This document shows, piece after piece, positions 1 through 6,426 of a DNA stretch of 14,993 nt (position 1 is the first letter of the stretch; each line of letters starts with the position of its first letter). The position numbers and the translations under genes were made by a program. This DNA is from an uncultured Polyangiaceae bacterium (GTDB lineage Bacteria; Myxococcota_A; Polyangia; Polyangiales; Polyangiaceae). The DNA lies in contig CALKVR010000569.1 in the NCBI GenBank assembly GCA_938004815.1, positions 1-14,993 on the forward strand, given 5' to 3'. The notes beneath the pieces were generated by a model that saw only the letters and a list, made by a program, of their open reading frames with translations, was not told the origin of the DNA and searched no databases.

Positions 1-1090
1 TCTCGACGACGCGCTCGCCGTTGACGCGGTTGGAGCGGCCCGTCAGCTGGATCGCTTCGAGGCGCTCCACGCGCTCGACCCGCTTGAACTTGGTCTCCGA
101 GACCTCGTACGTCCACACGTTGGGGCGCTTCACGAACGCGACCGGCAGGTGCCACCCGGTCTTGAGGTTCACCCCATGGAACGTCGAGCCGCGGTCGGGC
201 TTGAGCTTCGAGGTCGGCACCAGGCGGGCGTCGGTGGTGAGCGCGAAGCGGCGGTCGTTCGGGCCCATGAACGTGCCGATCAACGCCAGCATCGCCTTGC
301 GTGGCACGCGGTTCGTGATGACCGCGTAGTCGGGCACCTTGAACGCGGCGATGTTGGGCAGCTTGCGACCGTCGGCGAAGTACCACGGGATCTCGTCGCT
401 GCCGCTCCCTCCGTAGAGCTGGTTGTAGTTGAGATCCGGCGGCTCCTCGGGCTCGACGCCGATCGCATTCCCCTCGCCGTCGAGCTCGATGTCGTTGGCG
501 CCCACGCTGATGGCATCCCACTTCTTGGCGAGCCGCTTGTAGCCCTTGAGATGCCGATCGAGCGACATCTCGTACTGGAACTGCTCTTCTTTGGTAGGAA
601 CGCGAAAATAGTTCGGCGCGATCGCGCGGACGAACGCGTACGGGTACGGCATCGGCTTGGTCAGGTCGGGCCGAAGCGTGAGCGCCTTGACGATCGGATG
701 CTCGAGATCGACCGTCGCCTCGTCCGACGCGCACATGAAGCCGCTCGGCGCGACGCGGTACCAGCCGCCCGCGCAGTCGTCGGTCTTCACCGGCTTGTCG
801 GCGCGGACGAGCGTCCCGCCCGCGCGCAGGTAGCCGACCTTCTCGGCCCGGCGGTCGGGCTCCGCGTAGATCGGCGCCACGTAGGTCACCGCGCCGATCC
901 GCGCCCCACCGTCGCCGGGCATGGTCTCCGGATCGGTGGGCAGGTTCAGCCCCGCGGGCTCGGTCTTGGACAAGGCCGGGGCGTCTCCGAAGATCCCCGA
1001 CTGCTCACGTTTTTGCTCTTTGCCTTTGCAGCCTGCGAGCGCAGCGATCGCCAGCGCACAGGACAACGCGGCCGTTGCGAGGGCACGCAT
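1..1090 (-). CDS. Lipoprotein with SH3-like domain, probable L,D-transpeptidase (C-terminus outside window)
   Basis: The frame stays open from ATG 1090 to the left edge, giving 363 codons without a stop, so the gene is 3'-partial. Residues 1-21 form a lipoprotein signal with a clean LAGC lipobox (Cys21). After a polar linker, residues about 64-123 look like a bacterial SH3 domain (AVTYVAPIYAEP, GGWYRVAPSGFMC), with Cys106 and Cys120 placed for a disulfide. The later part (HGVNLKTGWHLPVAFVKR, then AIQLTGR) resembles the middle of myxobacterial L,D-transpeptidase lipoproteins, where a YkuD catalytic domain follows. That domain, with its HxnSHGC signature, would lie beyond position 1, so the enzymatic call is inference. 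If correct, the protein cross-links peptidoglycan stem peptides from a membrane anchor. It lies 52 bp downstream of the cyclotransferase-like gene on the same strand and may share its transcript. Confidence 0.7.
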   Translation of the reverse strand, partial: MRALATAALSCALAIAALAGCKGKEQKREQSGIFGDAPALSKTEPAGLNLPTDPETMPGDGGARIGAVTYVAPIYAEPDRRAEKVGYLRAGGTLVRADKPVKTDDCAGGWYRVAPSGFMCASDEATVDLEHPIVKALTLRPDLTKPMPYPYAFVRAIAPNYFRVPTKEEQFQYEMSLDRHLKGYKRLAKKWDAISVGANDIELDGEGNAIGVEPEEPPDLNYNQLYGGSGSDEIPWYFADGRKLPNIAAFKVPDYAVITNRVPRKAMLALIGTFMGPNDRRFALTTDARLVPTSKLKPDRGSTFHGVNLKTGWHLPVAFVKRPNVWTYEVSETKFKRVERVERLEAIQLTGRSNRVNGERVVE

Positions 1091-1142
1091 GGGTGACACG
1101 TGCCCGACCGGGCTTCAGGTGGCCAACTTTCCTACCCGGCGA

Positions 1143-1583
1143 TCACTTCAGACGGTGGCGATCACGCGCCCAGGTCACGAGCGGACCGGCAGGGTGGAGC
1201 GCGCCCGGCTTGGCGCGGCCGAAGCGGGCTTTCCAATCGCCGTCGCGCACGCGCCGTTTTCCACGCACCTGATCCGCGTCGAGAAAGAACGACTCGGCCG
1301 AGGTGCCGTCTGCGAGGCGAACCGGCCGAAGCTGAAAGAGGGCCGGGTGATCGGGCTGGCGAACCAGCGCCTGGAACAGCTCGCCGCCGACGGCGTAGAG
1401 CTCCCCCGTGACCGAGCCCTCGCCGCCTTCGATGAGAGCCGCCACGCCGACCAGCTCGACGAGGCTGTAGCCGTTGGCCGTCCGGAGCGGGCCGACGAGC
1501 TCTGCGCCGGCGAGGCGGTCGTGGCGCGGCTCGCCGCTCAGCATCGTCCCGTAGACGAAGAACCGGGTCGACAACGCGGTCAC
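1143..1583 (-). CDS. Gamma-glutamylcyclotransferase-fold (YtfP/AIG2-like) protein
   Basis: 146 aa. The N-terminal motif FFVYGTML at residues 8-15 is the hallmark substrate-binding loop of the GGCT/AIG2 fold. Downstream, GSVTGELYAV (57-65) matches the conserved 'G.v.Ge.y.v' strand, and RDGDWKAR near the C-terminus recalls the 'GDW' end of E. coli YtfP. The usual 'LD..E' segment carrying the catalytic glutamate is replaced by LVRQPDHP, as in YtfP-type members, so gamma-glutamyl cyclotransferase activity cannot be assumed. No signal peptide is seen, so the protein should be cytoplasmic. GTG 1583 is chosen as start because it overlaps the upstream stop as GTGA, suggesting translational coupling; a TTG at 1574 would also keep the motif. 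It sits between a lipoprotein gene and a probable L,D-transpeptidase gene. Confidence 0.8.
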   Translation of the reverse strand: MTALSTRFFVYGTMLSGEPRHDRLAGAELVGPLRTANGYSLVELVGVAALIEGGEGSVTGELYAVGGELFQALVRQPDHPALFQLRPVRLADGTSAESFFLDADQVRGKRRVRDGDWKARFGRAKPGALHPAGPLVTWARDRHRLK

Positions 1584-2521
1584 ATCCCGTCTTCGGGCCA
1601 GTCGCCTTGGATGCTCTCGCTCGTGTCGCGCGGTGGAACGAGCGTCGACTGCCCCGCGCCGACGACGACGAAGCCGAGGTCCTCGTCGCGGACGCGCTGG
1701 AGGTTGCGCTCGACGTCGACCTCTACGCACTTCGAAGAGTCGGTGTAGCTCGCGGTCCAGAAATAGAAGCGACCCGCATACCGCGCGAACGCCCAGGCGC
1801 GGACGTAGCCCGGGCTCTTGAGCTTGTAGAGGAGCTTCGACGACAGGGAGCTGCGATCGATTTCGTGCAGCTCGCCCGCCTGCGCCTGGAACGCGAAGAG
1901 ACGGGCGTCGCCCCCGCCCGTCAGCTCCGAGCCGCCGAGCCGGTGAGAGCCGAGCTGGTTCACCCCGAGCGCGGGCATCCCGATCGTCGCGAGCCCGAAC
2001 GCGGGGCTCATGATGTAGAGCTCCTCGGCGTCGGAGCCGGGCGCGACCGAGGTGAAGCCCATGCCGAGCATCGTCTGCCAGCTCGGGTGCGTGTACGTCG
2101 TCGGCGTGCACGACGCGTCGGCGGTGCTCACGCGGTAGAGCTTGCCCGAGTCGTAGAAGACCCACGCCGTGCCCTTGCGGTCGACGGCCATCGACTGGGG
2201 ATTGAACCCGCTCCGCTCGCACTGGAGCGTGCCGATGAAGTCGTAGGCGCTCATCCCCGGCTTGCGGGGATCGAACGAGTAGAGCTTGCGCTCTTTCGTC
2301 ACGAGGTACACGAGCTTGCCCGCCTCGGGCGGCTCGAGCAGCGGCTCGTCGTCGTCGATCGGTAGCCTGCGCTGCTCGGTCTCGGTGTCCGAGAGCGTCG
2401 CGTTCGACCCGCAGCTGCAAGCCGGGGCAAACACGAGGGCGATCAGGGTGAGGAGGAGGCTCCGAGTGTGCAGGCAAGGAGGATAGCCCGCCCTCGGCTC
2501 ATCGCACGCGCCTTTGCGCAC
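1580..2521 (-). CDS. Propeller-like lipoprotein of unknown function, uncertain start
   Basis: The body is a secreted protein of about 297 aa whose repeats read like a beta-propeller: KLVYLVTKERKLYSFDP, then FNPQSMAVDRKGTAWVFY, GKLYRV, EELYIMSP and RAWAFARYAGRFYFWTAS. No catalytic motif is visible. It opens with a hydrophobic segment (SLLLTLIALVFAPAC) ending in a non-ideal lipobox (APAC) followed by SCGS. The start is unclear. GTG 2521 gives 313 aa with an unusually long polar N-region. CTG 2471-2473 gives an ideal short signal peptide but a rare codon and no Shine-Dalgarno. The good ATG at 2502, eight bases after AAAGG, lies in another frame and ends after 19 residues, so a one-base error or frameshift near 2450 is possible. 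The stop overlaps the start of the cyclotransferase-like gene. Function is unknown; the propeller is inferred from repeat texture only. Confidence 0.65.
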   Translation of the reverse strand: MRKGACDEPRAGYPPCLHTRSLLLTLIALVFAPACSCGSNATLSDTETEQRRLPIDDDEPLLEPPEAGKLVYLVTKERKLYSFDPRKPGMSAYDFIGTLQCERSGFNPQSMAVDRKGTAWVFYDSGKLYRVSTADASCTPTTYTHPSWQTMLGMGFTSVAPGSDAEELYIMSPAFGLATIGMPALGVNQLGSHRLGGSELTGGGDARLFAFQAQAGELHEIDRSSLSSKLLYKLKSPGYVRAWAFARYAGRFYFWTASYTDSSKCVEVDVERNLQRVRDEDLGFVVVGAGQSTLVPPRDTSESIQGDWPEDGM

Positions 2522-2609
2522 ATCCGGGCCGCGGCCACGCCGGCTCCCGTGGCTCGGGGACGAAAAAGCCGGACGCCCGACCGAACCGACTCTGTGCTCT
2601 TCTCGCCCT

Positions 2610-3908
2610 GTGCGGCCGGCCGGCATCGTCGTGTTTTGCCTCGCTTGGGGGGCGGCGTGCGGCGCACGGACGGGGCTGAACGAGGACGGCTCGGGCGGCG
2701 CGCCGGCGACGGCGACCTCGCCGGCCTCGTCGACCTCGAGCGTCACCGCGTCGTCCGCGTCCTCGTCGTCGGTCGCCATCTCGGCTTCGACAACGGTCTC
2801 GAGCGTAAGTGCCGTTACCGTCAGCGCCTCGTCGACGGCCGTCTCGACCACCGCTGTAACTTCGACCAGCTCCGGGCCACTCTGCACCACCAACGAGGAG
2901 TGCGACGACCAGGTCGACTGCACCCTCGACACCTGCGAGCCCCAAGGCTGCACCCACGTCGCCGTCGACGAGGTGTGTGACGACGGCTTCTTCTGCACCG
3001 TCGACACGTGCGACGGGTTCACGGGGTGCATCAACGAGCCGACCGACGACCTCTGCGACGACGGGATCGCCTGCACGATCGACATCTGCGATCTGGCCTT
3101 CGACACGTGTGACAACGCGCCCTGCGACGGCCTCTGCGACGATTTCATTTTCTGCGACGGCGTCGAGCGGTGCGACAACGCTCGCGGTTGCGTCGATGGC
3201 CCGCCGGCCTGCGAGACCGGCATCGCCTGCGCGATCAGCACCTGCAACGAGCTCGTCGAGACGTGCACGCACAGCTTTCCCCTCGCTTGCGAGCCGCCCG
3301 ACGTGCACATCCTGGTGACCGACGACACCGGTGCGCTGTGGGACGTCGCCCCGTTCGAGACGCCGGCCCAGACGCTCATCGCCGACTCGAACGGCACGAC
3401 GCACCTCGACATCGCGGTGCTCGGCGATCGCTGGTTCGCCGCCGACGGCGCCGGCATCCGCGAGCTCATCCCGTTCACCAACTTCGTCATCGCCGATCTC
3501 GGCGTGGGCGGCCCCAACTCGATGGCCGCCGGCCCCGACGGCATGCTCTACCTCGCCAGCAACCCCGTCTTCCGCGTCGACCCCGACGCCGGCACCCAGA
3601 CCGTGATCGGCAACCTCCCCGCGGGCCACAACTCGAGCGGCGACGTCGTCTTCCTCGGCGAGCGCATGTTCGTCTCCACCGACTCGAGCTGCGGCGGCGC
3701 CCTCGTCGAGTTCGACACCCAGACCGGCGTCTCCACCGTCCTCGGCGGCGACGGCCTCGGCTGCGTCTACGGCCTCGCCAACGTCGACGACGTCATCTAC
3801 GTCGTCAACTGCGACGGCAAGATCGGCACCTTCGATCCCGACAGCGGCGAGGTCCGTATCTTCGCCAGGACACTCGTCGAGCCGTTCGGCGCCGATGCGC
3901 TGCCGTGA
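2610..3908 (+). CDS. Surface lipoprotein with Ser/Thr tether, cysteine-rich (slime-mould type) repeats and propeller-like C-terminus
   Basis: 432 aa from GTG 2610. Residues 1-17 are a short signal peptide with lipobox GAAC (Cys17), followed by GARTGL, a start commonly seen in myxobacterial lipoproteins. Residues about 31-89 are almost only Ser, Thr, Ala and Val, an extended tether. Residues 92-227 hold 23 cysteines in repeats of the form C..g..CT.D.C...gC (for example CDDGFFCTVDTC), the pattern of the Dictyostelium CTDC repeat family (PF00526), expected to be disulfide-bonded. Residues 232-432 show blades such as HILVTDDTGALWDV, MAAGPDGMLYLAS and DVIYVVNCDGKIGTFDPDSG, typical of an NHL or PQQ-like propeller. 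The frame is open back to 2514, but only the 2610 start gives a signal peptide. It is divergent from the neighbouring lipoprotein gene (88 bp). Likely an outer-surface adhesion or scaffold protein; the ligand is unknown. Confidence 0.8.
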   Translation: MRPAGIVVFCLAWGAACGARTGLNEDGSGGAPATATSPASSTSSVTASSASSSSVAISASTTVSSVSAVTVSASSTAVSTTAVTSTSSGPLCTTNEECDDQVDCTLDTCEPQGCTHVAVDEVCDDGFFCTVDTCDGFTGCINEPTDDLCDDGIACTIDICDLAFDTCDNAPCDGLCDDFIFCDGVERCDNARGCVDGPPACETGIACAISTCNELVETCTHSFPLACEPPDVHILVTDDTGALWDVAPFETPAQTLIADSNGTTHLDIAVLGDRWFAADGAGIRELIPFTNFVIADLGVGGPNSMAAGPDGMLYLASNPVFRVDPDAGTQTVIGNLPAGHNSSGDVVFLGERMFVSTDSSCGGALVEFDTQTGVSTVLGGDGLGCVYGLANVDDVIYVVNCDGKIGTFDPDSGEVRIFARTLVEPFGADALP

Positions 3909-3929
3909 ACGCCATCCCCCCGATTTCGG

Positions 3930-4003
3930 CGCGACACGCAGGAGTCGAACCTGCGACCTTCGGCTCCGGAGGCCGACGCTCTATCCAACTGAGCTAGTGT
4001 CGC
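3930..4003 (-). tRNA. tRNA-Arg (anticodon CCG)
   Basis: On the minus strand a full cloverleaf folds: acceptor GCGACAC/GTGTCGC, D stem GCTC/GAGC with loop AGTTGGATA, anticodon stem TCGGC/GCCGA with loop CTCCGGA (anticodon CCG, reading CGG), a five-base variable loop AGGTC, and T stem GCAGG/CCTGC with loop TTCGACT. The discriminator base is G at 3930. CCA is not encoded (the next bases are CCG). All stems pair by Watson-Crick rules. It lies tail to tail with the cysteine-rich lipoprotein gene. Confidence 0.97.
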
Positions 4004-4052
4004 GTTTGCTTCGAGCTGCCGAAGCCGGACGTTTGTCGCATGGACGACGGAG

Positions 4053-4064
4053 CCCCGCAAGGGG
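4053..4064. other. Small perfect hairpin CCCC-GCAA-GGGG
   Basis: Four G:C pairs close a GNRA-type GCAA tetraloop in the otherwise gene-poor stretch between the tRNA and the gene remnant. No T-run follows on either strand, so it is not a convincing intrinsic terminator. In GC-rich DNA a hairpin this short can occur by chance. Confidence 0.3.
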
Positions 4065-4129
4065 TGGTCTCGGTGGCCCGTACGGTCTCGGACGCGGTGC
4101 GGGGGTCGCACCTGACGAGGCGTGAGAAG

Positions 4130-4287
4130 ATGCGAGCGATGGAGCTCCGGGGTAAGCGCCTCGCAGTGAAGCAAGGGATCGGCATCGGGCCGTGCCGGCT
4201 GGGGATGACGCGCGCGGAGATCGTGGCGATCACCCGCGAGCCGCTGCGATCACGCCGCTCGGCGCGGGCTGAGCGGCTCGCGCGGAT
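4130..4287 (+). pseudogene. Probable remnant of a gene with a 'GIGPxRLGMTRxE' domain, 3' end lost
   Basis: From ATG 4130, with GAGG nine bases upstream (a second ATG lies at 4139), the plus frame reads like a real protein start. It has high third-position GC and the segment VKQGIGIGPCRLGMTRAEIVAI. That segment resembles the opening motif of small bacterial proteins of the 'G.G.i.lGmtr.eV...lGeP' type. After TREPL the reading becomes arginine-rich and the frame then runs without a natural stop into DNA antisense to the ferritin-like gene, which ends at 4288. The simplest reading is that the 5' end of a gene survives and the rest was deleted or replaced. It lies next to a tRNA-Arg gene, a common site of insertion and rearrangement. 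Without a homologue it could also be a chance open stretch. Confidence 0.35.
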
Positions 4288-5517
4288 TCAGCAGGCGCCT
4301 ACCGCGTCCTCGTCGACCGCGTTCGTGTCCCGACGTCGCGCGAGCAGCGCATCCCGGCTCGGGCCGATCACCTTGGCGAGCGCGTCGCGGATGACGACCG
4401 ACCGGTCGGCCTCCGGCAGAACACCGAAAGCCCGCGCGATCTCGGGCCGTACGTCGACGGGCTCGCCCTCGAGCGCGACTGGCTGGGCGAACGCACCGAT
4501 CGCCGCGTCGCGCGCGCCCGGGAGGTCGCTCTCGATGGCCCACGCGACGGTGCGCCACGCGAGCTCGGCGTGGCGCTGCTCGTCTTCGGCGATGCGCTCG
4601 AGGGCGGCCGCGACGGCGGCATCGGTGGCGGCGTCGCGCGCGGCGAGGGCGAGGAGCGCGCTCAGCGTCTCGCCGATGCAGCCCTCGACGACGGTGGCGT
4701 GGACGATCGACGCGACATCGGAGCGGAGCGCGCCGCCTATCTCGAGCGGCCCGGGGCCCACGGGCTCGCCCGTGAGCGCGGCGGCGATCCCGAAGCAGAG
4801 CTCGGCGTGGCGGAGCTCGTCGGCGCCGGCGCCCTGGGCGAGCGCGACGAGATCGGCGGGCGCGCCCAGCGCGACGAGCTCGAGCACGACACGCGCGAAC
4901 GACGCCACGGAGGCGTGCTCGGCCTGGCCGCTCTTGGTCCAGGCGGCAGCGAGCGCGGCGCGCTCGACCGCGCTCAGGCTCGTGATGTCCACGGCGGCCC
5001 GCGCCGACCAGTCGCTCCGCCGCGTCGCCGGCGCCACCCGCGCCTCACCCGCGACCGCGAACGGGCGGCCCTCGCACACCTCTTGGAGGTTATAGTCCGC
5101 GTAGTAGCAGCAGTCGCCGCCGTGCTGGGTGAAGGGCCCGCAGAGCAGATCGAGGCTGTCGGCGAAGCAGCCGCAGAGCTCGGGGATGCTCGGGATGCAC
5201 GTCGCGGCTATGTAGGCCGTGACCTGCTCTTCGGCGGCGGTAGAGGTGTTTGGCTGGCAACCGCCGGCCGGCTCGGGCACGCACACGATCGGGACCATCT
5301 CGATCATGGGGCAGCCGGAGGTCGAGCTGCCCACGGTCTGGATCGTCGTGCTCGAGGCGCTGCTCTTGCTCGCCGTCGTGGAGCCGCCGGAGCCGCCCGC
5401 GCCGTCGTCGTCCTGGACGAACACGACGAGGCCGCCGCAGGCCGATCCGAAGACCGAGGTGATGCCGATGGCCGCGAGGAGGCGACCGCGAGCGTAAGCA
5501 AGTTGACGGTGATCCAT
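4288..5517 (-). CDS. Ferritin-like domain lipoprotein
   Basis: 409 aa. ATG 5517 follows the stop of the SDR gene by 31 bp; a GTG further up would overlap that gene. Residues 1-27 form a signal with lipobox GSAC (Cys27). A Gly/Ser/Thr-rich tether follows at 39-68, then a cysteine-rich segment at 69-150 containing CGCF and DCCYYAD. Residues about 180-330 are a ferritin-like four-helix bundle carrying the expected carboxylate/histidine ligands: EHASVASF (200-207), DELRHAE (233-239), VEGCIGET (277-284) and EDEQRHAELAW (311-321). This corresponds to the ferritin-like proteins found often in myxobacterial genomes; a di-iron or other metal site is likely, but the substrate is unknown. The signal and cysteines place it outside the cytoplasm, so it is not an ordinary iron-storage ferritin. 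Probably co-transcribed after the SDR gene. No strong Shine-Dalgarno is seen. Confidence 0.88.
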   Translation of the reverse strand: MDHRQLAYARGRLLAAIGITSVFGSACGGLVVFVQDDDGAGGSGGSTTASKSSASSTTIQTVGSSTSGCPMIEMVPIVCVPEPAGGCQPNTSTAAEEQVTAYIAATCIPSIPELCGCFADSLDLLCGPFTQHGGDCCYYADYNLQEVCEGRPFAVAGEARVAPATRRSDWSARAAVDITSLSAVERAALAAAWTKSGQAEHASVASFARVVLELVALGAPADLVALAQGAGADELRHAELCFGIAAALTGEPVGPGPLEIGGALRSDVASIVHATVVEGCIGETLSALLALAARDAATDAAVAAALERIAEDEQRHAELAWRTVAWAIESDLPGARDAAIGAFAQPVALEGEPVDVRPEIARAFGVLPEADRSVVIRDALAKVIGPSRDALLARRRDTNAVDEDAVGAC

Positions 5518-5548
5518 GCGGATCACCGGATTGTACAAGAAGCGTGCC

Positions 5549-6352
5549 TCAGGAGGCGTGGCCACCTTTCATGGTGGCGGCCGCGATCGGGATGACGACG
5601 CTCTTGGGGAGGACTTGGGCTGCGACGCTCGTCATCCAGTTGGAGAAGCCGGGAACGGTCGTGCGATCGCCGCGGAGCATCGCCTGCACGCTGATGCGCG
5701 CGACCTCGGCGGCGCTCATCGTCATTCCTTTCATCCAGTCGGGCTTGATGTGGTCGGCGACCTGGTGAAACTCGGTCTCGGTGAGGCCGGGGCACGACGT
5801 CGTGATCGAGACGCCGGTGCCCTGGAGCTCGTGGTGGAGCGCCTCGGAGAAGCTGAGGACGTACGCCTTCGTCGCGGAGTAGACGGCGTAGTACGGCGAC
5901 GGCTGGAACGCGCCGATGCTCGCGGTCTGCAGGATGTAGCCGTGGCCGCGGGCGGCCATCTCTTTCACGTAGTGGTGCGTGAGATACGTCAGGCTCACGA
6001 CGTTGAGCTCGACCATCTCGAGGGTGCGATCGATGTCGGCGTCGACCATCTTGCCGTAGACGCCAAAACCCGCGTTGTTGACGAGCGCGGTCAGCTCGAG
6101 ACCGAGCTCGGCGACGGTGAGAACCAGCCCCTTGGCGCCTTCGCGCGACGAGAGATCGGCGGCGACGGCGTGCGCGCGCACCTTGCTCTCGCCCTCGATT
6201 CGCTTGGCGATCTCGACGAGGCGATCCTTGCGGCGAGCTGCGAGCACGACGTCGAACCCTTCGAGCGCGAGGCGCTTCGCGATCTCGACGCCGATACCGC
6301 TCGACGCCCCCGTGACCAGCGCGACCTTGCGGTCTTCGTTCGTGCTCGACAT
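5549..6352 (-). CDS. Short-chain dehydrogenase/reductase (classical SDR)
   Basis: 267 aa, the usual length for classical SDRs. The Rossmann dinucleotide-binding motif TGASSGIG lies at residues 14-21, NNAG at 92-95, the catalytic serine at Ser145 (QTASIG), and the YxxxK pair at Tyr158/Lys162 (YSATK), followed by the SCPGLTETEF loop typical of this class. AARRKDRL at 38-45 after the second strand suggests NADP(H) preference. The closest named relatives by motif are the DltE/YqjQ-like general oxidoreductases, but the substrate cannot be told from sequence. All catalytic residues are present. ATG 6352 is the only start that gives the normal N-terminus. It is first in a probable two-gene unit with the ferritin-like lipoprotein and divergent (74 bp) from the GNAT-DHFR gene. 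Confidence 0.93.
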   Translation of the reverse strand: MSSTNEDRKVALVTGASSGIGVEIAKRLALEGFDVVLAARRKDRLVEIAKRIEGESKVRAHAVAADLSSREGAKGLVLTVAELGLELTALVNNAGFGVYGKMVDADIDRTLEMVELNVVSLTYLTHHYVKEMAARGHGYILQTASIGAFQPSPYYAVYSATKAYVLSFSEALHHELQGTGVSITTSCPGLTETEFHQVADHIKPDWMKGMTMSAAEVARISVQAMLRGDRTTVPGFSNWMTSVAAQVLPKSVVIPIAAATMKGGHAS

Positions 6353-6359
6353 GCGGGCG

Positions 6360-6406
6360 GGCGTACCGGACCGGCTCGGCGGCCGCAACGGAGCACCGGC
6401 GTACCG
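6360..6406. repeat. Nine-base direct repeat in a divergent promoter region
   Basis: GGCGTACCG occurs at 6360-6368 and again at 6398-6406, 38 bp apart, within the 74 bp separating the SDR start from the GNAT-DHFR start. Paired direct repeats here could bind a regulator of both genes, but in GC-rich DNA a nine-base match over this distance is only weak evidence. Confidence 0.3.
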
Positions 6407-6426
6407 ATGGTCGACGCCCGACGGAC

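Noticed and set aside
149..1096. Plus-strand open frame of 315 codons
   Set aside because: Antisense to the SH3-like lipoprotein gene, which has a signal peptide, lipobox and domain-like content.
2499..3629. Minus-strand open frame of 376 codons (Val/Ala/Asp-rich)
   Set aside because: Mirror image of the cysteine-rich lipoprotein gene; its repeats derive from the sense-strand repeats.
3170..3997. Arginine-rich plus-strand frame of 275 codons
   Set aside because: Out-of-frame reading of the lipoprotein gene; long Arg runs come from GC-rich codons read in the wrong frame.
3797..4174. Minus-strand open frame of 125 codons across the tRNA
   Set aside because: Its middle (LAQLDRASASGAEGRRFDSC) is the well-known false translation of a tRNA gene, and the ends are antisense to other features.
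4570..5595. Plus-strand open frame of 341 codons
   Set aside because: Antisense to the ferritin-like gene; no recognisable motif.
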